DNA from: a virus
Length of the DNA: 64,000 bases
Virus record (IMG/VR): IMGVR_UViG_3300031918_000008
Location: 1 to 64,000 of that record
Strand: one strand, 5' to 3'
Positions 33,110 to 41,215 of this stretch are shown piece by piece (the stretch's first letter is position 1; every line of letters begins with the position of its first letter). Position numbers and translations under genes: made by a program. Below the pieces are notes generated by a model. The model was given only the letters and a program-made list of their open reading frames with translations, ran no database searches and was not told where the DNA came from.

Positions 33110-34606
33110 ATGGGTTTTGATAATGAGACTCGCAGACCGTTGCGGGAAATGCGCGGTCGTTCACTTAGAGAAAGTAATAAGCGTTTAAATGATTCTGCTA
33201 TTAGGGGTCAGTATGATGATTATACTCGTGAGCTTGATGAGAAGAATCAAAAGTTAGTAGAGTCTTGGTCACAGGAAGATGGTCTTGAACTTGATGGTGG
33301 TCGTTTACAGGCTATGGGTGAAAAGAAAGCTACTGCACTGGTTAATTTACTTGAAGAGACTAAACGTGGTTTTAAGAACTTACGTGAGTATCAGACTAGC
33401 TCTTTAGGTGGTTTGTTACCGCAGGAAATTGTTAAGGCAGTTCGTTATGGATATCCTAACTCTGTAATGTTCGATCTTTTCGATGTTTGGCAGATGAGTT
33501 CCGTAAAGGATACCTTCTATAAGTTAACGACTAAGTATGGAAGTACTCAGCGTGGAGCTACGGAAGGTCAGATAATCTACGAGAAGTATAACAATGGTGA
33601 TTATCCATCAGAGTACGAGACTGATACTGTTACTGTTAGTACGGGTACTGCTCAGAGCGGTGATCTTACTTACGAAAATATTCGTGAGTACCATGTTATG
33701 GTGTATCTCAACGGTGCATTGGTTGCTCGTGACGATGGTGCAGGAAAGCTTGTTTCTACTGATGAAAAGTTTACTTCTGGTACGCTTGTTTATGCAACTG
33801 GTGTTTATAATTTAACGTTTGCTCAGTCTATTACTGCTGGTACTGATGTTGTTACTATTCGTTATGCTTCTAGTTCAGAACCGTTAGCTTATAATCGTCA
33901 GGGAACTGCAATACTGGATCTTGAAGCATATGATTTCCGTGCAACGTTCTTTAGCCTTAATGCTATGTGGAATCAGATGACTGAAGAGATTTTGCAGTCT
34001 AAGCTCAAGATGAGCGCTCGTGAGAATTTACTCATGGGTATTGCTGATCTTATTAAAAAGTCATTAGACGAAATGGCTATTTTCTACGGAAAGGCCGCTT
34101 CTAAATGGGCTACTCCTGAAGAGTTTGATACCAACTGGTCTAATGCTGGTGCCGATAGTGATTACGCTAACGCGCAGTCTTTAATTGGTGCTATCGAAAA
34201 TGCAAAAGCTAAAACGTATGAGGCTCTTGGTCGTGAAGCCCCGAAGACTAATATTCTTTGTGGTTCTCGTGCTTTCGTGTATGTACAGAAGCACAAGTTA
34301 TTTACTCCTGATAACTCTATGCCCCGTATTGGTGTGTATAAGTTTGGAAACATTAATGGTCAGGACTTGTACAAGGCTCCTAACGATATTTGTGATAAGG
34401 ACATGATGTACATGTTTGGTAAGGGCGATGACTCCATAAACGTGGACTCCCCGGTTTCGATCGGAATGTGGAAGATGGGTATTGAATCTCAAGAGATTCA
34501 GCATTCTAACTTTGTTAGTGAGAAGGGTATTGGTGTAATGGCTGACTTCCAGATCAATAACAAAAAGTTTGCTACCTCGTTGAAGCTCAAGAACTTAATC
34601 GCTTAG
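33110..34606 (+). CDS. Major capsid protein, gp23-like
   Basis: 498 residues (T4 gp23: 521). The charged N-terminal 65 residues are probably removed by the prohead protease; FDLFDVWQMSSVKDTFYKLTTKYGS begins the mature fold; ALGREAPKTNILCGSRAFVYVQ and the C-terminal VMADFQINNKKFATSLKLKNL fit gp23-type capsids. Residues about 188-262 form a beta insertion (VMVYLNGALV to DVVTIRYASSS) that may be exposed on the capsid. The gene has the highest GC and most selected codon use (CGT, CTC, TTC) in the window and is followed by a strong terminator. Confidence 0.85.
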   Translation: MGFDNETRRPLREMRGRSLRESNKRLNDSAIRGQYDDYTRELDEKNQKLVESWSQEDGLELDGGRLQAMGEKKATALVNLLEETKRGFKNLREYQTSSLGGLLPQEIVKAVRYGYPNSVMFDLFDVWQMSSVKDTFYKLTTKYGSTQRGATEGQIIYEKYNNGDYPSEYETDTVTVSTGTAQSGDLTYENIREYHVMVYLNGALVARDDGAGKLVSTDEKFTSGTLVYATGVYNLTFAQSITAGTDVVTIRYASSSEPLAYNRQGTAILDLEAYDFRATFFSLNAMWNQMTEEILQSKLKMSARENLLMGIADLIKKSLDEMAIFYGKAASKWATPEEFDTNWSNAGADSDYANAQSLIGAIENAKAKTYEALGREAPKTNILCGSRAFVYVQKHKLFTPDNSMPRIGVYKFGNINGQDLYKAPNDICDKDMMYMFGKGDDSINVDSPVSIGMWKMGIESQEIQHSNFVSEKGIGVMADFQINNKKFATSLKLKNLIA

Positions 34607-34625
34607 ATTAATGAATTAATTAGCG

Positions 34626-34657
34626 AAGACCGTAGAGAAATCTACGGTCTTTTTTTT
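34626..34657 (+). terminator. Strong rho-independent terminator after the capsid gene
   Basis: AAGACCGTAGA, GAAA tetraloop, TCTACGGTCTT, then eight more or less continuous T residues. Confidence 0.9.
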
Positions 34658-34661
34658 GTTA

Positions 34662-34690
34662 TTGACAACATTAGTAAATAAATATAGAAT
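34662..34690 (+). promoter_or_regulatory. Sigma-70-type promoter of the second homing nuclease
   Basis: TTGACA, 17-nt spacer, TAGAAT; it starts 4 nt past the capsid terminator and gives a short leader with AAAAAGG before ATG 34712. Confidence 0.7.
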
Positions 34691-34711
34691 AGTAAAAAAG
34701 GTATATAAAAA

Positions 34712-36475
34712 ATGATAGATTACAATCAAGTTGTAAATGTTAGTTTACATTCAATTTTAAATAAAAGAGTTTATTATGAAAAACAAGGATTTAATGTAGA
34801 CAACTTAAAACTCAAAGTAAATGAATTAACATGCAGAACTTATACAAATAAAGATTATTCTAATGTATCTATTGAAATGCCTTTATGTAAAGTATTTCCA
34901 TCAGCAAGTTCACAAATTAAAGTAAAAGTAGTATGTGATTATTGCCACACTGAATATGAAACTATGTATATGATAGTATTATCTCGTTCTGGTAAAAATT
35001 GTTGTAAAAATTGTATTCACGCTAAGTCTGCTGAAAGCTTAAAGAAAGAATTTGGTGTAACAAATGTGTCTCAATTAGACTCTATAAAGTTAAAGAAAAA
35101 AGAATTAAGCTTACAGAAGTTTGGAACAATAACCCCATTACAAAATAAAGAGATTAAAGAAAAAATAGTTAAAACAAACATAGAAAAATATGGTGTTAAA
35201 TATGCATCTATGCTAAAAGAAAAAGTAGATTATACTAAAGAAGCATGGAAAAATAAAACAGAAGAGGAACTATCTGACATAAGGTATAGACGAGACAAAA
35301 CTTGGTTATTAAATAGAGGATTTTTAGAAGAGACTTTAGCTCAGGCTGAAAAAGATAAAGTTTCCTTTACTGAAATTAAAAGAAACTTTAATAGAAAAGT
35401 TAGTTATTCTACTTTAAGTAATTTTGCTATATCTCAAAACTTTTCTATACTCACTTCATTTGAAGAGTTTAAATCTTTTATTTATGAAAAAGGTAAGACA
35501 ATCAGATTTAAGTGTAATACTTGTGATACTGAATTTTTTCAGTATATGAATTATGGATTTGTATCAGATGATAGTAGAATTGAATGTCCTAAATGTCCTT
35601 CTGCTATTGGAAGTCGCGAAGAAAATGAAGTTCTTGATTATATTAAATCTATTTATTTTAATGAAATTATTCATAGCTATAAATTAATTAATAGAAAAGA
35701 AATAGATATAGTTATTCCAGAATTCAATTTAGGAATAGAATATAATGGATCATATTGGCATAATGATAAGTTTCGCGGAAAATATTATCATATAGAAAAA
35801 TACAATTCAGCTAAAGAAGAAAAAATAGACCTTATTTTTATTAATGATTTTGAATGGAAGTATAAGCAGGATATAGTTAAATCAATTATAAAGAATAGAT
35901 TAAAGATAGTCGATAAACGACTATATGCTCGTAAGGGAATTATTAGCTTAGTTGATTCATCTACTGCTAAAGAATTTTTCTATGTTAATCATATTCAGGG
36001 TAGTAAAAGTATAAACTCTAAAATGATTTCTATTGGATTATACATAGATTCTGAACTTGTTTCTTTAGTAAGTTTTAATAAAACAAAGTATAGAAAAGAT
36101 TATGAATATGATTTAGTACGTTATGCAAATAAATTAGGCTATCAAGTTATAGGCGGGTTTAGTAAAATACTTTCGTTTTTTGAAAAAGCTTATAAACCAT
36201 CAAGTATAGTAACCTTTTCTGAAATACGGTTGTTTAAGTCCTCTGTTTATGAAAAAGCAGGGTTTACTTTAGACCATATTACCAGACCAAATTACTTTTA
36301 TACAAAAAATAATATATTTGCTGGTTCTCGTCAAAACTTTCAAAAAAGTAAGTTAAAGAAATTATTTGATGATTATACTGACTCTAAAACAGAAAGTGAA
36401 ATGATGGCAGAACATAATTACGATAAAATTTGGGATTGCGGAGTACGAGTTTTTGTAAAAAAGTATCAAAAGTAA
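34712..36475 (+). CDS. Homing-type nuclease with EKYG repeats and Vsr-like core
   Basis: 587 residues. The N-terminal zinc module (VCDYCHTEYET, CCKNC) and EFGVTNVSQ/EKYGVKYAS repeats match those of the nuclease at 28304. A second zinc pair (CNTCDTEF, CPKCPS) precedes the nuclease core near 300-400: GSREENEVLDYI, IVIPEFNLGIEYNGSYWH, with HIEKYNSAKEEKIDLIFINDFEW. The last 170 residues (SLVSFNKTKYRKDYEYDLVRYANK, FSEIRLFKSSVYEKAGF) resemble an acyltransferase-like (GNAT) fold seen in other phage nucleases of this type. Own promoter, inserted directly after the capsid gene. Probably a selfish homing gene. Confidence 0.7.
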   Translation: MIDYNQVVNVSLHSILNKRVYYEKQGFNVDNLKLKVNELTCRTYTNKDYSNVSIEMPLCKVFPSASSQIKVKVVCDYCHTEYETMYMIVLSRSGKNCCKNCIHAKSAESLKKEFGVTNVSQLDSIKLKKKELSLQKFGTITPLQNKEIKEKIVKTNIEKYGVKYASMLKEKVDYTKEAWKNKTEEELSDIRYRRDKTWLLNRGFLEETLAQAEKDKVSFTEIKRNFNRKVSYSTLSNFAISQNFSILTSFEEFKSFIYEKGKTIRFKCNTCDTEFFQYMNYGFVSDDSRIECPKCPSAIGSREENEVLDYIKSIYFNEIIHSYKLINRKEIDIVIPEFNLGIEYNGSYWHNDKFRGKYYHIEKYNSAKEEKIDLIFINDFEWKYKQDIVKSIIKNRLKIVDKRLYARKGIISLVDSSTAKEFFYVNHIQGSKSINSKMISIGLYIDSELVSLVSFNKTKYRKDYEYDLVRYANKLGYQVIGGFSKILSFFEKAYKPSSIVTFSEIRLFKSSVYEKAGFTLDHITRPNYFYTKNNIFAGSRQNFQKSKLKKLFDDYTDSKTESEMMAEHNYDKIWDCGVRVFVKKYQK

Positions 36476-36480
36476 CTATT
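36473..36480 (+). promoter_or_regulatory. Late promoter motif TAACTATT overlapping the nuclease stop codon
   Basis: The motif begins in the TAA stop of the nuclease gene; leader about 12 nt with GAGGA before ATG 36498. Confidence 0.5.
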
Positions 36481-36497
36481 ATATAAAGAGGAATAGT

Positions 36498-36678
36498 ATG
36501 GATGAAAATAAATCAGAAGATCTTTCTATGGCAGAGAACTATAAACAGAAAGAATTATTTGATGCAATAAGAAGCTTAGGATTTGATATAACTTTTTTTT
36601 AAAGAAACATATCCTGATGAGCATAGTTTTTCTGAAGGATATATTACTTTAGATTTAGCATTACGCTATAATAACTAA
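36498..36678 (+). pseudogene. Small gene split by a frameshift at an 8-T run
   Basis: ATG 36498 reads 34 residues (MDENKSEDLSMAENY to GFDITFF) and stops at TAA 36600-36602 inside ACTTTTTTTTAAAG. In the +1 frame the sequence continues sensibly: KETYPDEHSFSEGYITLDLALRYNN, ending at 36678. A run of seven T instead of eight would give one protein of about 59 residues. Either an assembly or mutation indel, or +1 slippage at TTT-TAA. It has an SD and a late promoter, so it was or is expressed. Confidence 0.55.
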
Positions 36679-36698
36679 AAAATAATTCTGTAAATATA

Positions 36699-36706
36699 TA
36701 ACTATT
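36699..36706 (+). promoter_or_regulatory. Late promoter motif TAACTATT for the Dps-like/neck operon
   Basis: TAACTATTATAAT, leader about 34 nt with AAGGA before ATG 36746. Confidence 0.55.
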
Positions 36707-36745
36707 ATAATAGAAGTTAACTAACTTTATAAGGATATAATAATT

Positions 36746-37153
36746 ATGGTATTAACAGATTTAGCTAATGTAATTAATTTTGTTTACAATGACGTTCGCT
36801 ATGTGCATTTACATGCTATTGGTGATAAGTTTGATAGCTTGCATGGAATTGCAAAAGAATACTATGAACAGCTTCAAGATGATTATGATACTATAGCTGA
36901 GAAAGCTCTTGAATTAGGTGAAGAAGTACTTGCTTTAAATAATTTAAATAATGATGATTGGACTATTCCACAAGGTAACTATCCTTTTCATGAAGGAATT
37001 GAGTTTATGTATCATGATATAGACTATTTAATTGAAACATTAAGTTCCATTCGTGCTGATCCTAAATATGCTTGTTGTGGAAACTTACTTGATCAAATTA
37101 TAGACTATTGGTCTAAAGAAAATAACTTTAAGAATAAAGCTCGTTTAGCATAA
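36746..37153 (+). CDS. Dps/ferritin-like four-helix protein
   Basis: 135 residues. Residues 21-59 align without gaps to the core of bacterial Dps: H21-x4-G-x2-F-x3-H33, then D48-T-I-A-E52 and L-G. In E. coli Dps the equivalents H51, H63, D78 and E82 lie at the ferroxidase centre; D67 is replaced by Lys here, with Glu next to it. The protein is shorter than Dps (167) but the rest is helical. It heads a virion operon. It could be an iron-binding, DNA-protecting or purely structural ferritin fold; I am fairly sure of the fold, not of the function. Confidence 0.6.
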   Translation: MVLTDLANVINFVYNDVRYVHLHAIGDKFDSLHGIAKEYYEQLQDDYDTIAEKALELGEEVLALNNLNNDDWTIPQGNYPFHEGIEFMYHDIDYLIETLSSIRADPKYACCGNLLDQIIDYWSKENNFKNKARLA

Positions 37154-37167
37154 TTAAAGGTCGCATT

Positions 37168-37923
37168 ATGGATTCTGAAGTTGTAGTCTCTGCTTCTGAT
37201 ATGAAGCTAATATACTCTTATGTAGGAGCTCCTTTTGTTAAAGTAGAGGAAGTTGAAATAACTGAAGAGGAAATAAAAGAATATGTAATACGTCCTTGTT
37301 TACAAACCTATTTTAGCTATTTTCCAATATTTAATAAAGTAACAGTAGGTGTAAATAATTCATTAATAACTATGGACTATCCTAATGATACAACATATGG
37401 AGTAGGTGGATATCAGGTAGTAAAATATATTAATCAATTGGGTGCTGGTATGAGTGGTATGATTCCAGTAGTCGGCGCGAATGTTTTTAATACTACGGCA
37501 ATGATAAATGGAAATACTAATAGAGGCTATGGTACTCGTTATGGCTTTGGAACACAAATATCTAGTTTTGCTACAGAAAAATTAACTAATGATGCATTTA
37601 GTAATAAGTTTCAAGTAAAGCATTTTCAAGATATTCAAAATAAACGTCAAGTAGAATTTTATTCTAATATGGCAGGAGTTATTGAAATAAATTTTTGTGA
37701 GTTTAGCTATAATGTAGATGATGTTTATTTCCAACGAAAACAGGAATTTTTAAAATATACTGGAAGTAACTTATTATTATACATTGCGGGATTGCGTGAG
37801 ATGATAGTAGAAGATTTTCCTACTGGTTTTAATTTAGATAACTTGGTTGAAAAAGCAAATAAGATAATTGATAAAGTAGAAGAGCGTTGGGAAGGTAGTT
37901 CAAATGCCGTAGCATTACGATAG
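37168..37923 (+). CDS. Neck/head-completion candidate
   Basis: 251 residues. N-terminal helix-strand start (SASDMKLIYSYVGAPFVKVEEVEITEEEIKEYVIRPCLQTYF), Gly/Asn-rich middle (MSGMIPVVGANVFNTTAMINGNTNRGYG), C-terminal helices LLLYIAGLREMI and NLVEKANKIIDKVEERW. Position between capsid and sheath clusters and size match T4 gp13/gp14 neck proteins. No decisive motif. Confidence 0.5.
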   Translation: MDSEVVVSASDMKLIYSYVGAPFVKVEEVEITEEEIKEYVIRPCLQTYFSYFPIFNKVTVGVNNSLITMDYPNDTTYGVGGYQVVKYINQLGAGMSGMIPVVGANVFNTTAMINGNTNRGYGTRYGFGTQISSFATEKLTNDAFSNKFQVKHFQDIQNKRQVEFYSNMAGVIEINFCEFSYNVDDVYFQRKQEFLKYTGSNLLLYIAGLREMIVEDFPTGFNLDNLVEKANKIIDKVEERWEGSSNAVALR

Positions 37924-37946
37924 CTATTAAGTAGGATATATATATT

Positions 37947-38384
37947 ATGAAAAACTATTCTAATTTATCTTTTGAAGAAAGAAATATTGTATTAAAAATT
38001 AATAGTATAGAAGATAGTTTTATTCTTTATTTTATACCAACTAGAGATAGACATGATATAGAGTTATATAAAGAATTATTAACAGAATGGTGTTTATCTT
38101 ATAAATTATATAAATATCATTCAGATTTTGAATTATTAACTGACTTTAATATAGCTACTTGCTACTACTATTTTTATAGAGTTGTTTATAATGCTCGTAA
38201 AAATATATTAGAATTTTTAGGAAATAGTATACAAGCCGACAAGCATTTTAGTATATGTAAGTTAGAAAATGATGATAGCATATTAGGTTATAGTTATGTA
38301 AATGAAAAAACAAATGAAACATATATATCAAAGTTTGCTTATATTAAGTTAAATAATAAAAAGTATTTAGAGCAGAGGGAATAA
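37947..38384 (+). CDS. Unknown protein in the neck cluster
   Basis: 145 residues, SD TAGGA, aromatic-rich helical protein (DSFILYFIPTRDRHDIELYKELLTEW). Ends 1 nt before the next gene. No family recognised. Confidence 0.55.
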   Translation: MKNYSNLSFEERNIVLKINSIEDSFILYFIPTRDRHDIELYKELLTEWCLSYKLYKYHSDFELLTDFNIATCYYYFYRVVYNARKNILEFLGNSIQADKHFSICKLENDDSILGYSYVNEKTNETYISKFAYIKLNNKKYLEQRE

Positions 38385-38385
38385 A

Positions 38386-39135
38386 ATGCCAACAATTATT
38401 CCTTATGGAGCTCTAAGTTTATATGATGTTATTCAGTTTACCTATAGAAGTGAAGTAGTTCGTAGTAGATTTTATAATATGGATAGAGATGTAATTCGTA
38501 CACGAGTAATAATAAAAAAAATAAATAAATTATCAGTAGATCATTTAAATCAGCCAACAGTTAAATATGAAATATTTAGTTCAAGTTATCCTCAGTATAA
38601 ACCATATAATTTGCATAAATTAAGGGAAGCTAAAAGAAAAGTTACAGAGGTTCATAAACAAAGAAAATATAAGCATACTTATAGTTTTGTGTTAGAATTA
38701 GAAGAATTAAAAATAAGCAGTTTCTATAGAACACGTACAGGAAGTCAGTTAAAATGGGTAGATCGGCCCCCTCAACGGGATATAAAAACTATTTATAAAG
38801 ATACCCGAGAAAAAATAATAAAACGGCATACTGATAGAAAGACTAAAAAAATAGATAAAGCAGAAGTAAAAAAAGATATTGAAATATTAAAAAAACACGC
38901 AAAGTATTTAGATGTTGGTGATTGGAATTCACAAGTAAAAGGAATTATGGGCGATTTCTATTATAGGGAAGCTCCTTTACTAAGAAAATATGGAATGCTA
39001 TATGGGAAATGTTGGTATACTGATTTACCTACTGGTATAAATTTACCTTTTATGAATAAACATGAATTATCAATTATATTTTATTTATTAAAAACTAAAA
39101 AAATAGAGAATGACAGTAAAGTAACTATTAGATAA
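38386..39135 (+). CDS. Unknown basic protein, neck/connector candidate
   Basis: 249 residues, very basic with many Arg/Lys/Tyr. N-terminus TIIPYGALSLYDVIQFTYRSEVV; residues 115-170 carry a YKDTREKIIKRHTDRKTKKIDKAEVKK helix; C-terminus GMLYGKCWYTDLPTGINLPFMNKHE. A DNA-facing connector protein (gp14-like) would fit composition and place, but this is inference. Confidence 0.5.
   Translation: MPTIIPYGALSLYDVIQFTYRSEVVRSRFYNMDRDVIRTRVIIKKINKLSVDHLNQPTVKYEIFSSSYPQYKPYNLHKLREAKRKVTEVHKQRKYKHTYSFVLELEELKISSFYRTRTGSQLKWVDRPPQRDIKTIYKDTREKIIKRHTDRKTKKIDKAEVKKDIEILKKHAKYLDVGDWNSQVKGIMGDFYYREAPLLRKYGMLYGKCWYTDLPTGINLPFMNKHELSIIFYLLKTKKIENDSKVTIR
39122..39129 (+). promoter_or_regulatory. Late promoter motif TAACTATT at the end of the preceding gene
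   Basis: TAACTATTAG overlaps the last codons of the 38386 gene; leader about 13 nt to ATG 39148. Confidence 0.4.
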
Positions 39136-39147
39136 AGGGATAATTAT

Positions 39148-39432
39148 ATGGATGATAATATAGAATTGGATAGCATAGTTGATGATGTTGAAGCAGATAT
39201 TTTTGATACAGAAGTAGTGCGGTTTGAATTAACTGATGATGTTTATATTGAAAGTGTTTTAGATTCTGATGAGTGGAATAGTTATTGTATTACCGATGCG
39301 GGTGAGGAAATAGAAAAAAACTTTAATACAAATATTGATGAACCTATATATATTGGAAATAATATAACTATTAGTAAGGAAGATATGATAAAGTTTAATG
39401 ATATTAAACAAGATTTTATTAAGGAATTATAA
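39148..39432 (+). CDS. Unknown acidic protein
   Basis: 94 residues, strongly acidic. Contains SYCITDAGEEIEKNFN, which recalls the KVYLTEKGDKIEENIF module in the gene at 24343. Its last base is shared with the next ATG (stop-start overlap). Confidence 0.5.
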   Translation: MDDNIELDSIVDDVEADIFDTEVVRFELTDDVYIESVLDSDEWNSYCITDAGEEIEKNFNTNIDEPIYIGNNITISKEDMIKFNDIKQDFIKEL

Positions 39433-39800
39433 TGATAACCCCATCTTTAAAAGTATCTTTTTATGGTGACGGAATAACAAAGTCTGATTTTACTTATACT
39501 GTACCCATAGTTGAAAAAATAGAGTCATCATTTCAGATACGAGATACTATATCTAAAGAAATAGTATTAGATACTATTACTACTCCAGAATTATTAGTTA
39601 TAAGTGCAGAGACAGCTATAAACTTAGTTATTACTAATATTAGCAATGTTAGTATGGAAATAGGAGTTAGTGCAAACTTTCCCTTTATATTGCCACTTAC
39701 TTCTGCTTTTATTGCTACATTAAAAACTTTAGTTTTAAGTACTACAAGTTTAACTTTAGTAGATGTTTCTGTTAGAGCCTATGGAAGTCAGACTACTTAA
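39432..39800 (+). CDS. Putative virion beta-protein
   Basis: 122 residues, beta-rich Ser/Thr/Val/Ile sequence (SFYGDGITKSDFTYTVPIVEKI; TTPELLVISAETAINLVITNISNVSMEIG). Looks like a small structural (fibre-head, collar or decoration) protein. Translation coupled to the previous gene. Confidence 0.5.
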   Translation: MITPSLKVSFYGDGITKSDFTYTVPIVEKIESSFQIRDTISKEIVLDTITTPELLVISAETAINLVITNISNVSMEIGVSANFPFILPLTSAFIATLKTLVLSTTSLTLVDVSVRAYGSQTT

Positions 39801-39838
39801 TAGTAGTCTTAAAAAATAAATTATAAAAGGAAAATTTT

Positions 39839-40189
39839 ATGGAAAAGATTAGTTTTATTAAAAGAAATCATTATGATACTCCTCATATTAATGAAAAAAA
39901 AGAACTTGATGAGAAAGATCAGTTTGATGAGGATATGAATGTAACTATGGATAAGCTTCGTCGTCGTGGTTCTCTATCTGGTTGGCAGAAAGCATTATAT
40001 CGTTTTATAGTTGTTAAACTTGGTAATAATTACCTTGAAAAAGTTTGCAATTATATTTATGATTATTTAGCAGATCAGGATTTAGCTGAAACTGCTTCTG
40101 ATGAAGAGCTAGTTGAAATTGTCCAGATTGCTTTAATGGATTATGCAAAGGCATTTATTACTGGTGATAACTCTGGATTAGAAATATAA
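39839..40189 (+). CDS. Unknown acidic helical protein
   Basis: 116 residues, SD AAAAGGA. Contains DKLRRRGSLSGWQKALYRFIVVKLGNNYLEKVCNYIYDYLADQ; helical and acidic at both ends. No family recognised. Confidence 0.55.
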   Translation: MEKISFIKRNHYDTPHINEKKELDEKDQFDEDMNVTMDKLRRRGSLSGWQKALYRFIVVKLGNNYLEKVCNYIYDYLADQDLAETASDEELVEIVQIALMDYAKAFITGDNSGLEI

Positions 40190-40206
40190 TAAGGATTGGT
40201 ATTAGC

Positions 40207-40842
40207 ATGACAAGAGCAGAATATTATAAATCTACTGGTAGATTTAATGAAAGTAGATTTAATGAATCAACCAGTGACTATGAATTTACTTTAATTTTTA
40301 CTAATAATTCAGACGACTTTTCTGTAAAACTAGATAGACATAATTATAAAAATGTAAAAGAAATTCAAAAAGAAATGACTAAACAATCAGAATTACATAA
40401 TGGGAGTGACGATGTTTGGGTCGATGAAGTTATGTTAAATAAAGGGGTAAGTGAGTCCGATGAAGAAGTAGACTGGACTGATTTGATAAAAGACTTAGAT
40501 CAAAAAATAATTAACTTAATTTTTGAGGAAGATGATATTGCTTTAAAAATATCTTTTTTAAAAGATTATCATGGAAGTAGACTTGAAGCAGATGATATTT
40601 TAAAAGAATCAGATAAAATTAAAGTAATGAAGTTTGGTAATAATGCAGTTTATGATAGATACAATGAAAAATATCCCGAAGAGTTTGTTAATGAAACTTT
40701 TGGTCTTAAATACCCTAGTTTATTGAAAGAACTAGAAAAATCTAATACAGAAAGTTATTTTGATAAAATTTCAGTTATTAGTGATATGGATGCTAATGGT
40801 GAGTTTAGAAGTTTGGCTATTTATAGTATGTCTTTGGTATAG
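40207..40842 (+). CDS. Unknown protein
   Basis: 211 residues. A duplicated RFNES element occurs at residues 12-20 (GRFNESRFNEST). The remainder is alpha/beta and acidic. Stop is 3 nt before the next ATG. No family recognised. Confidence 0.55.
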   Translation: MTRAEYYKSTGRFNESRFNESTSDYEFTLIFTNNSDDFSVKLDRHNYKNVKEIQKEMTKQSELHNGSDDVWVDEVMLNKGVSESDEEVDWTDLIKDLDQKIINLIFEEDDIALKISFLKDYHGSRLEADDILKESDKIKVMKFGNNAVYDRYNEKYPEEFVNETFGLKYPSLLKELEKSNTESYFDKISVISDMDANGEFRSLAIYSMSLV

Positions 40843-40845
40843 AAT

Positions 40846-41157
40846 ATGAGTGATATAATTAATGAAGGTCGTTTTTTAATTAAATCACAAATATTTTATG
40901 ATGAAGACGGCGATGGTGTGTATGAGATACTTCCTGAAAATGGGGGTACTCGTTTAGCTTTTAAAGCTTCTGATGAACAAATGATTAAGTTTTTAAGAAG
41001 AGTAAAAGCAAAAGATAGTGATACAAGTCCTCGTAGTTTTAAAGGACAGACTTACAATACTATGTTAAATTCAATAAAACATGGATCTAATAATTGTGTT
41101 TGGATATGGAGTAACTTTTATCCAAAAGCAAATAATATAAATGAAATATTGCAATAA
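40846..41157 (+). CDS. Unknown protein
   Basis: 103 residues. FYDEDGDGVYEILPENGG resembles a calcium-binding-like acidic loop (D-x-D-G-D-G), as in EF-hand-type loops, without a second copy. C-terminus is aromatic (NNCVWIWSNFYPKANN). No family recognised. Confidence 0.5.
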   Translation: MSDIINEGRFLIKSQIFYDEDGDGVYEILPENGGTRLAFKASDEQMIKFLRRVKAKDSDTSPRSFKGQTYNTMLNSIKHGSNNCVWIWSNFYPKANNINEILQ

Positions 41158-41173
41158 TATTTTATTTTTATTG

Positions 41174-41181
41174 TAACTATT
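41174..41181 (+). promoter_or_regulatory. Late promoter motif TAACTATT
   Basis: TAACTATTAG, leader about 29 nt with AAAGGA before ATG 41216. Confidence 0.55.
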
Positions 41182-41215
41182 AGTATATAGATATAATCTA
41201 TAAAGGAAATTTTTT

